From Symbiodinium natans (lineage: Eukaryota > Sar > Dinophyceae > Suessiales > Symbiodiniaceae), in NCBI GenBank assembly GCA_905221605.1, contig CAJNDS010002802.1:103142-167141 (forward strand): DNA of 64,000 nt. Reading direction: 5' to 3'. Shown here one piece after another: positions 18,815-28,451 of this stretch; positions within the stretch are counted from its first letter, which is position 1, and the number at the start of each line of letters is the position of its first letter. Both the position numbers and the translations under genes were made by a program. The notes beneath the pieces are model-generated. The model was not told the origin of the DNA. It saw only the letters and a list, made by a program, of their open reading frames with translations, and made no database searches.

Positions 18815-21345
18815 GTGGCCCTGCCTGGCAGCTTGCAGTCCTCCAGCTTCGGCCTTTCCTGGCAGCTTGCAGTCCTTGAGTTTCGGACATCATTTGGACA
18901 TCATTTCATGCAGAGCTTGGAGAATGTGGCCTTGCCTGGCAGCTTGCTGTCCTTGGGCTTCGTTTTCGATTTCAACCAGAGCTAGGAGAATGGGGCCTTG
19001 ACTGGCAGCTTGCAGTCCTTGAGCTTCGGATTCGCTTTTAACCAGAGATTGGAGAATGTGGCCGTGCCTGGCCGCTTGCATTCCTGGAGCGTTGGATAGT
19101 GTTTCAACCAGAGCTTGGAAAATGTGGTTTTGCCAGGCGGGTGCAGTCTTTGAGGTTCGGACACTGCTTCATACAGAGCTGGGAGATTGTGACCTTGCCT
19201 GGCAGCTTGCACTCCTTGAGCTTCGGGGCATGTTTGTGTCATAGTTTGGAGAATGTGGCTTTGCCTGGCAGCTTGCAGTCCTCGAGCTTAGAAGTGTGTT
19301 CCAGCCAGAGCCTGGAGAACGTGGCTTTGCCTGGCAGCTTGCAGTCCTTGAGCTTCGGGCTTCGGATACGATTCAACGGGAGCTTTGAGAACGTGGCGTT
19401 GCCTGGCAGCTGCCAGTCCTTGAGCTTCGGGCATTGCTTCAACCAGAGCTTGGAGAATGTGGCCTTTCCTGGCAGCTTGCAGTCCTTGAGTTTCGGACAT
19501 CATTTGGACATCATTTCATGCAGAGCTTGGAGAATGTGGCCTTGCCTGGTAGCTTGCTGTCCTTGAGCTTCGTTTTTGATTTCAACCAGAGCTAGGAGAA
19601 TGGGGCCTTGACTGGCAGCTTGCAGTCCTTGAGCTTCGGATTCGCTTTTAACCAGAGATTGTAGAATGTGGCCGTGCCTGGCCGCTTGCGTTCCTTGAGC
19701 GTTGGATAGTGTTTCAACCAGAGCTTGGAAAATGTGGTTTTGCCAGGCGGGTTGCAGTCTTTGAGTCATACAGAGCTGGGAGATTGTGACCTTGCCTGGC
19801 AGCTTGCACTCCTTGAGCTTCGGGGCATGTTTTTACCATAGTTTGGAGAATGTGGCTTTGCCTGGCAGCTTGCAGTCCTTGAGCGTAGAAGTGTGTTCCA
19901 GCCAGAGCTTGGAGAACGTGGCTTTGCCTGGCAGCTTGCAGTCCTTGAGCTTCGGGCTTCGGATACGCGGCGTTGCCTGGCAGCTTGCAGTCCTTGAGCT
20001 TCGGGCATTGCTTCAACCAGAGCTTGGAGAATGTGGCCTTTCCTGGCAGCTTGCAGTCCTGGAGTTTCGGACATCATTTCATGCAGAGCTTGGAGAATGT
20101 GGCCTTGCCTGGTAGCTTGCAGTACTTGAGCTTCGGGCATTGCTTCAACCAGAGCTTGGAGAATGTGGCCTTTCCTTGCAGCTTGCAATCCTTGAGTTTC
20201 GGACATCATTTCAGGCAGCGCTTGGAGAATGTGGCCTTGCCTGGCAGCTTGCAGTCCTTGAGCTTCGGGCATTGCTTCAACCAGAGCTTGGAGAATGTGG
20301 CCATTCCTGGCAGCTTGCAATCCTTGAGTTTCGGACATCATTTCAGGCAGCGCTTGGAGAACGTGGCGTTGCCTGGCAGCTTGCAGTCCTTGAGCTTCGG
20401 GCATTGCTTCAACCAGAGCTTGGAGAGTGTGGCACTTCCTGGCAGCTTGCAATCCTTGAGTTTCGGACATCATTTCAGGCAGCGCTTGGAGAATGTGGCC
20501 TTGCCTGGCAGCTTGCAGTCCTTGAGCTTCGGGCATTGCTTCAACCAGAGCTTGGAGAATGTGGCCTTTCCTGGCAGCTTGCAATCCTTGAGTTTCGGAC
20601 ATCATTTCAGGCAGCGCTTGGAGAATGTGGCCTTGCCTGGCAGCTTGCAGTCCTTGAGCTTCGGGCATTGCTTCAACCAGAGCTTGGAGAATGTGGCCAT
20701 TCCTGGCAGCTTGCAATCCTTGAGTTTCGGACATCATTTCAGGCAGCGCTGGGAGAATGTGGCCTTGCCTGGCAGCTTGCAGTCCTTGAGCTTCGGGCAT
20801 TGCTTCAACCAGAGCTTGGAGAATGTGGCCTTTCCTGGCAGCTTGCAATCCTTGAGTTTCGGACATCATTTCAGGCAGCGCTTGGAGAATGTGGCCTTGC
20901 CTGGCAGCTTGCAGTCCTTGAGCTTCGGGCATTGCTTCAACCAGAGCTTGGAGAATGTGGCTTTTCCTGGCAGCTTGCAATCCTTGAGTTTCGGACATCA
21001 TTTCAGGCAGCGCTTGGAGAATGTGGCCTTGCCTGGCAGCTTGCAGTCCTTGAGCTTCGGGCATTGCTTCAACCAGAGCTTGGAGAATGTGGCCTTTCCT
21101 GGCAGCTCAGTAGCTTCGGGCTTTGCTTCAGCCAGAGCTTGGAGAATGTGGCCTTTCCTGGCAGCTTGCAGTCCCTGAGCTTCGGACATCATTTCAGGCA
21201 GCGCTTGGAGAATGTGGCCTTGCCTGGCAGCTTGCAGTCCTTGAGCTTCGGGCATTGCTTCAGCCAGAGCTAGGACAATGGGGCCTCGACTGGCAGCTTG
21301 CAGTCCTTGAGCTTCGGATTCGCTTTTAACCAGAGATTGGAGAAT
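18815..21345 (+). repeat. 66-bp tandem array encoding FNIP/LRR-like 22-residue repeats
   Basis: About 38 head-to-tail copies of a 66-bp unit, with a 132-bp two-unit alternation from about 20040 on. The unit is a multiple of three, so several frames on both strands stay open. The + strand frame with core LPGSLQSLSFG followed by FNQSLENV (397 codons at 19973-21178) has the period and pattern of FNIP and BspA-type leucine-rich repeats (LP.SL.SL.FG..FNQ). Frame jumps, deletions and in-frame variants break it at several places (near 19580, 19760, 19970, 21110), and no start or end domain is visible. It is best read as a decayed repeat-protein gene or a minisatellite derived from one. Confidence 0.8.
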
Positions 21346-21603
21346 CAGTGTTTGCTTCAGTGCTGTGAAGGAGGATGCCGGGACTTGCCTGCATGCCCGT
21401 TGAATTCGTGGCTCTCTCGGCATCCGCGCTTTGGCACTTGACACCTGGTCCAGCTTGACTCGCATGCAGCAGTTTGCTCCGTTACCTGCGGGTGGCGGGG
21501 CGACATTTTCTGTAGGCAGGTAGTCTCTGCTGTAGATCGGTGTCCTGGTAGTTTTTCCTTTTCACTTAGCCTTGGAGCTGCGACCGTTTTGACCGCTCGG
21601 AAA
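21346..21603. other. Spacer between tandem array and LINE A
   Basis: No gene is seen. The last 40 bases (GAGCTGCGACCG...GACCGCTCGG) occupy the position of a LINE 3' end but match those of LINE B or C only weakly. Confidence 0.4.
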
Positions 21604-21618
21604 GAAAAATTCACCTGG
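21604..21618 (+). repeat. Recurrent LINE junction 15-mer (copy 1)
   Basis: GAAAAATTCACCTGG, followed by CTCAAGTTTCGGCTCAAC. Identical 15-mers stand at 29996, 38759, 47512 and 58150. It is either a preferred target with target-site duplication or the conserved LINE 5' end. Confidence 0.85.
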
Positions 21619-21770
21619 CTCAAGTTTCGGCTCAACCCCGGTGGGGTGCTCAGGTAGGGAGTGCTGTTGCCTGGAGACTGTACCTAAGGGTGGGCTCCAA
21701 CAGGACTCAAACCGAAACCACTGTGTTTGCTTGGTAGTCGGCTGCCAGCAACATAGCTGCCTGAGTACGG

Positions 21771-21937
21771 CCTCGCCAAGTGCTGAGGAAACTCTTTGGC
21801 CTCGCATCGGCAGAGGGTGTGTTTTCGGCCTCGCTTCGGCAGAGGGAGGGGCAAGTTTCGACCTCGCTCCGGCTGAGGACACATAAAGTTCGGCCTCACT
21901 ACGGTTGAGGGGATCTTTCGGCCTCGCATTGCTGAGG
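21771..21937 (+). repeat. Cluster of six CCTC/GAGG hairpins in the LINE A leader
   Basis: Six units at 21771, 21800, 21829, 21862, 21894 and 21922, mostly introduced by TTCGG. Each has a CCTC/GAGG outer stem, a one-base bulge (T or A) on the 3' side, a two-base inner stem and a loop of 3-5 bases. The unit at 21894 has AC/GT in place of GC/GC, a compensatory change. Confidence 0.8.
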
Positions 21938-21970
21938 TGCTGGTGGGACTGGCATCAGGCTGCAGCAGTC

Positions 21971-22942
21971 ATGGGGAAGCATTGTACTGTGTGTGCCCAC
22001 TGCGAGGTGGGTTGGGTCTGGAATGAAGACTTGTACTACAACCCGAACTGCTGGCATTGCGGAAAGGCGTGGAAAAAGGCCACTTACCGTGAGCGAGCAT
22101 GGTCAAGCCAGCGGAAGAAGTGGCAATGGCCAAAGGAAGACGCTACTTGGTGGACAAGACCTGCCAAGAACAAAGAAGGGATGGCCGACCAAGCCCTCAC
22201 GAAGGCGTGGGGTACGCTTTCTATGGAGGCAAAGAAGGCCATCGAAGAAGCAGGATGGAAGCCGCGGACGATGGAGCCGGGGCCAATTTGGCCCCCGGGA
22301 TTACCTGGCAATGGATCGCAGGCAGAAAGCATGTCACAGAAGGAGTACCATGCGGCCATTGAGACTGTGTGGCAAGGAGCCGAGCCCGCAGTGCAAAGGC
22401 TCCTCAGAGCGGCGGGTATACCCCCGCCGGGGGACTACAAGCCTGAGGACGAGACGCCAAAGCAGGAACTCAGCCGCCATGTTGGTACATACAGACGGAC
22501 GACAAACAAGCTGAGAACGCTCATTGAGAAGAAGGTCCGGCTTCAAGACAAAACGGAGAAGATCAAGAGCGAGTTCGAGCAGGCCATGAAGCAGCTTGCG
22601 CAAGTCAGCCAGGCCATCCAGGCCACGGAGCTGGAGGTAGCGGAAGCACAGAAGAAGGTCCAAGCCTGTGTGAAGGATGAAGAGGACTCGCCATACAAGG
22701 ACGTCGCGGCCTACCTGGAAAAGGAAGGGATCATCCTGTCTGAGGAGCAAGCGGAGGCGCTCAAAACAAGGATGGCAGTCAAAGTCGTGGAGACAGACTG
22801 GACGGGAGTCTTGGGACCAAGAGAGCCGAGCATGCCAGTTGAACTTGGCATATATGGGCCGATGCGCATGTCTCGAGATGTGTCAGTCAGGGCAACGCCG
22901 ACGGGGCGCGAACGCTCGCCGGCGCGTGCCCAGGGCGAGTGA
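21971..22942 (+). CDS. LINE A ORF1: zinc-ribbon, coiled-coil protein
   Basis: 323 residues. The ATG at 21971 is chosen because the ORF1 proteins of LINEs B and D begin at the same distance before their zinc ribbon. The N-terminus has CAHC...CWHCGKAW, two C-x2-C pairs with a trailing Trp, a likely zinc ribbon binding RNA or DNA. The middle is Trp/Pro-rich. Residues about 170-235 form a Lys/Glu/Gln-rich coiled coil that could trimerise, as in other LINE ORF1 proteins. The C-terminus is Arg-rich. The frame ends in TGA; the same frame stays open beyond it to 23380. Function as ORF1p is inferred from position and architecture. Confidence 0.8.
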   Translation: MGKHCTVCAHCEVGWVWNEDLYYNPNCWHCGKAWKKATYRERAWSSQRKKWQWPKEDATWWTRPAKNKEGMADQALTKAWGTLSMEAKKAIEEAGWKPRTMEPGPIWPPGLPGNGSQAESMSQKEYHAAIETVWQGAEPAVQRLLRAAGIPPPGDYKPEDETPKQELSRHVGTYRRTTNKLRTLIEKKVRLQDKTEKIKSEFEQAMKQLAQVSQAIQATELEVAEAQKKVQACVKDEEDSPYKDVAAYLEKEGIILSEEQAEALKTRMAVKVVETDWTGVLGPREPSMPVELGIYGPMRMSRDVSVRATPTGRERSPARAQGE

Positions 22943-23414
22943 AACCTCAGGCTGGGACAGGAGCGGAGGGGCCGACACCTCAGGGCAGCTCCTGGTCCGA
23001 ACAGCCAAAATATGAAAGTAAGACAAGTAGAGGAGTCTCAATGGGGAGACTCTGATTTCTCTTTTGACGGTGGCCGAAAGCAGTGTCACGGGGACATTGT
23101 ATGGCCACAGGTACATGGGGAAGGCAGTCAAGCTGTGTATAGTACCCAAGTGCCTAATACAAACAGCACAGTGGAAGACAGCCAAGAGAGCTGGAGTCCA
23201 GTAACGCGGGGTCCAAAGTCAGCCCGTGCTGTGGATAGCAGTTGGGCGGTCACAGGGCCCAGATACTTCGGTCTGGGAGGTGAGGACCATGAGGATGAGT
23301 GTGTGAATTCGGCCTCGCAAAAAGCAGAGGGAAGCCAAACACAGATGGGAGACCCAACTGCGGTAAGAGGGGATAGATAGCCTAAAGGCCTCGCAGAAAG
23401 CTGAGGAAGCAAGG
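22943..23414 (+). other. LINE A ORF1-ORF2 spacer, open in the ORF1 frame
   Basis: After the TGA of ORF1 the same frame is open to a TAG at 23378-23380, including an ATG at 23012. ORF2 lies one frame over and is open from 23367. Two hairpins (23313, 23389) fall here and a third at 23422 just inside ORF2. In relatives B, C and D, ORF1 and ORF2 share one frame, so this arrangement looks like that design plus one indel. Confidence 0.5.
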
Positions 23415-26400
23415 TTGTCGGCCTCGCAAAGTGCTGAGGGTCACCAAAGGAAGCAAAAGCCCAAGAAACGGAAAGCGCACCCAAGAGCACCACCTAAGGA
23501 TCTACCACTGGAGTGGCAAATGTTGTGTCAAGTGGTGGGTAGATATGATGCTTCCAGTGAGGCTGCCGCACTCGAAGCCATTGAGAAACTGGAAGAGCAG
23601 GAACTCAACCCGCTACAACAACGAGCATGCCACGAAGTGCTTCGTTCCTTTGTGGAGCAGGACGCACAATATGCCAAATGGATCTTGGCAGATGTGGCAA
23701 GTGGGTATCGCCAAGATGATAAGGCCGAATGCATCAAAATCACCTCGGCTAACATCACCAGCTGGAGGAAACCCATAGCGGCATGGATACACGAACTAGG
23801 ACCGGACCTGGTGGTGCTGCAGGAAACCCATCTCAAGACGGAGGGTATCCAGCAAGCCATGAGCCATTGCCAAGATATGGGATACACCTTCATTGGCATG
23901 CCAGGAAGTACAAAAACTAAGGGTGTACAAGGAGGCCTGGCAGTGGTGGCACCCCGACATAGGAACCTGCGATACCTTACTGAGTATGGGACAGGACCGG
24001 CGGGCTTCCTGGCATGTGCCATGAGAAATAAAGGCTGGGATTTGATCATCGTCAGTCTGTATTTGGAGAGCGGGGTCGGATTCCAGGCTCCAAACAATAT
24101 CCAAGTACTGGCGAGACTGATAGCCTTTCTCAAGGGCTGCAAAGTGCCATATATGGTGCTGGGTGATTGGAATGAAGCCCAGGATACCATGAGGGGCACA
24201 ACTCTGGCGACAGAAGTTGGTGGTGCATTTGTTGGAGTGGGGGAACCAACGGCCCAAGGATCGGACGAAATCGATTACGGGCTGGTTGCGAAATGCTTGG
24301 TGCCCATCCTGCAAGTGAAAACGGATTGGGAAACCCCTTTTCGGCCTCATGCTGCAATGCATTGGAGGGTAGCCCAACCGTGCAGTAGCCCTGATGTTCC
24401 CCAGATGAAGAAGGCGGGAGCACTGGTGACGGAGACTGTGGAATACGAACCAGTTCAAAACACACAGAGCATCAACATCTTGGATGAACCCAAGATGGTA
24501 GATGAGCTCAGTGAGACATTTGCTCACCTGAGTGCCGGTGTGGAGAGGTCGATCACAGGCCGAATCGACGGTATGGGTGTTAAATCGGAGATTGTGCGGA
24601 AGAAATTGGTGGTTAACAACCCGGAGAACGTTGTTTGGACGGGCAAGAGGGCGGCCTTTTGGAACCGGGTCCAACAATGGGTCAAACAAGGCAGACATCA
24701 TGGCGATGCACATCCGGTGGCGCGTCTGGTCCAACGCAGGCTCGGCGAGTATTACGAGGGTGATGCGCAGAACCAGGAGGATATGCTTGCGAGTATCCTG
24801 GGCCGGGGTACGGACGCTAGGCTTGTTCTGAAGCGCATCGACGAACAGCAATGCTACGCGAGAAAGGCGGATATGGAGGAGACAGCCCACCAGTACAAGC
24901 AATGGCTCAGTAAGGCCATGGAAAAGGGCATGCGACCATTATACAATGCCTTGCGAAAAGAAGAACAAGTGGTACACAGACCCTACATGGAATATGACAT
25001 GCTGGAACGGCCACACATTCGCCGAGACCACTGGGCGGCAGTGTGGACGACGGGCCAACCGTTGGCAAAATCGGCCTCGCTCATGACGGAGCTTGAGGAT
25101 GCAGCCAAAAAACAAGCGGCCAGCGTGGAGCCGCTGAACCCTGTCGAGGTCAAGGCAAGGATCAAAAAACTGGCACTAAAGAGCCCGGGGCCGGATGGCT
25201 GGAGGATTGACCATTTGCAGGCCATGGACGATAAAGCAGTTGAAGCCGTTGTGTCCTTCTACCATGAATGTGAGGCCAAGGCAGCATGGCCGCAGCAAAT
25301 GACAGTCTCCCTTATAGCAATGCTGCCGAAGAATCTGACCCGGGAAAGACCAATCGCCTTGCTACACATCCTGTACAGGACTTGGGTCCGTCTGCGATGG
25401 GATTTGGTAAGTACTTGGCAGGCAGGCTATGCCACAACTGCCACGTACGACAAGGCAGTCCCAGGCAGTTGCTGCTTGGACGTGGCCGTAGGCAGACTAC
25501 TGCGAAATGAGGTGGCAAAGACAAATGGAGTGCATGTGGTGTCACTCTTTGTGGACCTCGAGTCCTTTTTCGATACCATCCAATTTCGGCAATTGATCAT
25601 GGCAGCAACGGCCCTGCAATATCCACCGCTAATCCTGAAGATGGCACTGGAAGTGTACATGGGTGCCAGATACTTGGTGGCGGATGGGGTGCTATCGGCA
25701 GGCATCAGAGCTACAAATGGAGTGCAAGCGGGTTGCCCAGCGGCGCCATCGTTAGCAAAGGTGGCATTGCACCCGGTGATAGAAAAGATCCAAAGGCGAC
25801 GAGATGTGGCAAACGTGGACTGTTGGTTGGATGATGTCTCAATTGACATCCAGCATAAGTCCTTTAAACACGTGGCGGATAGTGCCATACGAGTCTACCG
25901 CAGCTTAAAGGACGGGATGGATGCTAATGGTTTCACGATTTCATCCAAGAAGACAGGGTTTGTGGCCAGCAGTACCCAGGCGAGCAAGCACCTGCGTGAA
26001 CTCCTGCTGCCTCATGAGCCACAGGTGTACGACGTGATGCGTGACCTGGGCGTCGACAGTACAGGGGGGCGAAAGCGTCGCTTGGTGACGTCGGCAACGC
26101 GGGCCAAGAAAGCCCATGCGAGACATAGCAAACTGTCTAGGCTGGGGCCGCCGCCCAGCACTAAACTCCGCGTGGTCAAGGCAGCGATCACATCAGTTGC
26201 TTTGTGGGGGCACCCCTCTGTGGGGGTTTCACCCAAAAGAATGAAATGGCTCCGAACAGTGGTAGGAAAACACCTGGGTAAATACAAGCTTGGGAGTTTG
26301 GAAACCATCTTGGACATGGGAGCCAAGAAATGCCAGGATCCAAAGCGCACAATCCACAAGCAGCATTTCAAAGTGGTGGCCAAAGTTTTCCGTGCATGGA

Positions 26401-26654
26401 TCGGTGGCGGAAAAGCCCACTTTGACTTGGCCTGGAAAACCACTTGGAAGAGGTTGAGTGCGGCCAAACACCACTGGCCACTGGTCACGGGGCCGATGGC
26501 AGCAACCATGGCGTACTTATTGGATCTGAAGGTAGATGCCAGTGACCCAGGCAGATGGAAGAGAGGAAGTGTCCTCAACGTTGATTGGACCCAGCCACGC
26601 ATGGGTAGCCTCGCCTACAAATGGCTTGAAAGAAGCAGAAGCGGGCTGCGATAG
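23415..26654 (+). CDS. LINE A ORF2, N-terminal part: AP endonuclease and reverse transcriptase
   Basis: No nearby ATG; the frame is open from 23367 and the first Met is near 23520. The endonuclease domain shows ANITSW, VVLQETH (Glu at 23823), LGDWN, SDEIDY and the terminal FRPH, the catalytic set of APE-type LINE endonucleases. RT has SPGPDGW, the motif A Asp in LFVDLESFFD, a GCPAAPSL segment and catalytic LDD (Asp pair 25830-25835). The frame stops at 26654, but similarity to LINE B ORF2 continues at once in frame 2, so a frameshift lies near 26620-26640. The enzyme nicks target DNA and primes cDNA synthesis there. Confidence 0.85.
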   Translation: MSASQSAEGHQRKQKPKKRKAHPRAPPKDLPLEWQMLCQVVGRYDASSEAAALEAIEKLEEQELNPLQQRACHEVLRSFVEQDAQYAKWILADVASGYRQDDKAECIKITSANITSWRKPIAAWIHELGPDLVVLQETHLKTEGIQQAMSHCQDMGYTFIGMPGSTKTKGVQGGLAVVAPRHRNLRYLTEYGTGPAGFLACAMRNKGWDLIIVSLYLESGVGFQAPNNIQVLARLIAFLKGCKVPYMVLGDWNEAQDTMRGTTLATEVGGAFVGVGEPTAQGSDEIDYGLVAKCLVPILQVKTDWETPFRPHAAMHWRVAQPCSSPDVPQMKKAGALVTETVEYEPVQNTQSINILDEPKMVDELSETFAHLSAGVERSITGRIDGMGVKSEIVRKKLVVNNPENVVWTGKRAAFWNRVQQWVKQGRHHGDAHPVARLVQRRLGEYYEGDAQNQEDMLASILGRGTDARLVLKRIDEQQCYARKADMEETAHQYKQWLSKAMEKGMRPLYNALRKEEQVVHRPYMEYDMLERPHIRRDHWAAVWTTGQPLAKSASLMTELEDAAKKQAASVEPLNPVEVKARIKKLALKSPGPDGWRIDHLQAMDDKAVEAVVSFYHECEAKAAWPQQMTVSLIAMLPKNLTRERPIALLHILYRTWVRLRWDLVSTWQAGYATTATYDKAVPGSCCLDVAVGRLLRNEVAKTNGVHVVSLFVDLESFFDTIQFRQLIMAATALQYPPLILKMALEVYMGARYLVADGVLSAGIRATNGVQAGCPAAPSLAKVALHPVIEKIQRRRDVANVDCWLDDVSIDIQHKSFKHVADSAIRVYRSLKDGMDANGFTISSKKTGFVASSTQASKHLRELLLPHEPQVYDVMRDLGVDSTGGRKRRLVTSATRAKKAHARHSKLSRLGPPPSTKLRVVKAAITSVALWGHPSVGVSPKRMKWLRTVVGKHLGKYKLGSLETILDMGAKKCQDPKRTIHKQHFKVVAKVFRAWIGGGKAHFDLAWKTTWKRLSAAKHHWPLVTGPMAATMAYLLDLKVDASDPGRWKRGSVLNVDWTQPRMGSLAYKWLERSRSGLR

Positions 26655-26746
26655 CGCGACAGGCAGGTGGCGCTGGTGCCCAAGAGGGGCTGGATTGGAC
26701 GCCGCATCACAAGCTGACGAAGCTGGGAGGCCTTAGCCCAGGCCTT

Positions 26747-28201
26747 ATGGAAGGTATAAAGTCAGTGTGGCACGCGGGCGTCATCACGGAGTCCAAGCCA
26801 GGATGGTGCAAGAAGTGCCAAATGCCAGCAACTCTGGAGCATGTCCTCAAGGAATGTCCTTACTGGCGTGAACAAGGGTTCAAAGAACCCAAGCTCCAGG
26901 AATACTTGCGTCACAAATACCCATGGGAGTGTCTGTGGACAAGGGCACTCCTGCCAAAGCCGGCGGTGTGGCACCCGAAGCCGCCGGAACACCTTTTAGG
27001 TCTACGTTACCAAGGCTGCTTTGCAGCAGATGCCAAAGTGGAAGCGGAAGGCTTGATCTTCGCCACTGACGCAAGTGGAGGTCCAGGAGGAATAGACCCA
27101 CGTGTACAAACATCAGCCCTCGCAGTGGTGGCTATGTCCTGGACAAAAGGTGTCCTGGTGGAAGCCGGACGGATTACAGAGCTGGTCTACCCGTGGCAAC
27201 CGGTGGTGGACATGGAGCGCCGTGCACTTTTCCGACTAATGGAGCACACGGAGGATCTGATTGATGTCACTATGGATTGCAAGCCGGCAGTCCAAGTGCT
27301 ACAAAAAACACAACCGCCGGAGGATGACCTGGAATGGAGCAAAGTGTGGAATGACAGGAAACGTATCAAGGCAACCTGGGTTCCGTCCCACAAAACTGAA
27401 GAGGAATTCCTGGCGAAGATGGGGCCGGGCACGTTGTGGCGACGTGCAGCGAATGACATGGCAGACAAAGTATGTGGTGCAGTAGCGGCGGCTGCTTACA
27501 GCCCAGCGCACAAGAGGCGTGTCAAAGAGTTGGACAATGTGGTGCGCACACTTTCCCTGGCGTACGGTGCACGCGCAGCCCACATATTGAGGAAGCGCAA
27601 AGAAGAAGACTTCCCCTTCATTCTGGACCATGCGCATTACAAAGAGAAGATGGAGGCCTCGCAGAAAGCTGAGGGATGTAAAAAAGAGCAGGGCAACGCC
27701 AAACTCAACAAACGCCAGCGGCTATGGCAGTTGCTTAAAGACCCGGAGCGCGGGCATCAATGGGAGAAGGGCAGCGAACACCCCCGGAATTTAACACTGA
27801 AATGTCAACTGTGCGGGTTGTATGTACAACAAACCCTCACGAACTTGGAGGTGGTCTTGGAGCAGTACTGCGTCAACCAGCCGGAGGCGCGAGTGCGTGA
27901 AGAGTGGGGTATCCACCCCTCCCATAATATGGTGAATTTGGGAATCCGTTGGGTTTGCACAAAGTGTGACCGAACACATGCACCGGTCAGCCAGAAGTGC
28001 AATAAAAGCCTGGCGGGGGAGTGCAAATCGCGGACTTCTCAGGGCAAGCTGGCTACCCAAGCGCAAACCCTTGTCAATGGTGGAAATATGAGCAACGTCC
28101 AGTTTCAACAGCCTCGCGTTCAGTTTGGTGGGAAACACGCCAAAGCTAAGCCCCAAGCCAGCGCACAGCAGAAGATGTCATTGTTTGTTAGGCCTCGCTA
28201 A
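26747..28201 (+). pseudogene. LINE A ORF2, C-terminal part: RNase H and zinc domain, frameshifted
   Basis: Homologous sequence already begins near 26640 in this frame; the ATG at 26747 is incidental. A CCHC-like cluster (CKKCQMP...H...C) precedes RNase H, whose acidic residues are visible: TDASGG (27068), an MERRAL Glu, the MDCK Asp and the ANDMAD Asp. The C-terminus carries CQLCGLY and WVCTKC pairs like those of LINE B. One hairpin of the A family (27657-27674) lies in frame and encodes ASQKAEG. Separation from the RT part by a frameshift suggests that this LINE copy is inactive. Confidence 0.75.
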
Positions 28202-28409
28202 GCTGAGGGAACGCAGTAATTCCGCAGCCGTTTGGTGCAAGGAGACAGGGTTTCGGCCTCGTAGCTGAGGGTGAGGGCCTCGCAACGGGGAATTGCGATT
28301 GGTGTTTACGGCCTCGCTTTGCTAGGGAGTGTAGCTCGGCCTCGCGGTGCTGCGTGCTTGCGACACCGCAGAGGGTAAGAGAGGAGGCCTCGGCCTCGCA
28401 GAGCTGAGG
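28193..28409 (+). repeat. Hairpin cluster between LINE A ORF2 and ORF3
   Basis: Clear CCTC..GAGG hairpins at 28193-28208, 28257-28270 and 28394-28409, plus degenerate half-units near 28276, 28312 and 28340, fill most of the ORF2-ORF3 gap. Confidence 0.7.
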
Positions 28410-28451
28410 GTGAAACAACGGCGTCCTCATCCTCAAGGCGGCCCTGTAGCA

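Noticed and set aside
19766-21064. 432-codon minus-strand frame through the 66-bp array
   Set aside because: An open frame is expected from any stop-free 66-bp unit; the + strand frame matches a known repeat pattern, the minus one does not.
18815-21345. CRISPR-like regular repeats
   Set aside because: Units are contiguous 66-bp repeats with no unique spacers, in eukaryotic retroelement-rich DNA.
24338-24352. Further members of the LINE A hairpin family in ORF2 (near 24338 and 25073)
   Set aside because: They share GGCCTC, but the GAGG arm and bulge are not at the right spacing.
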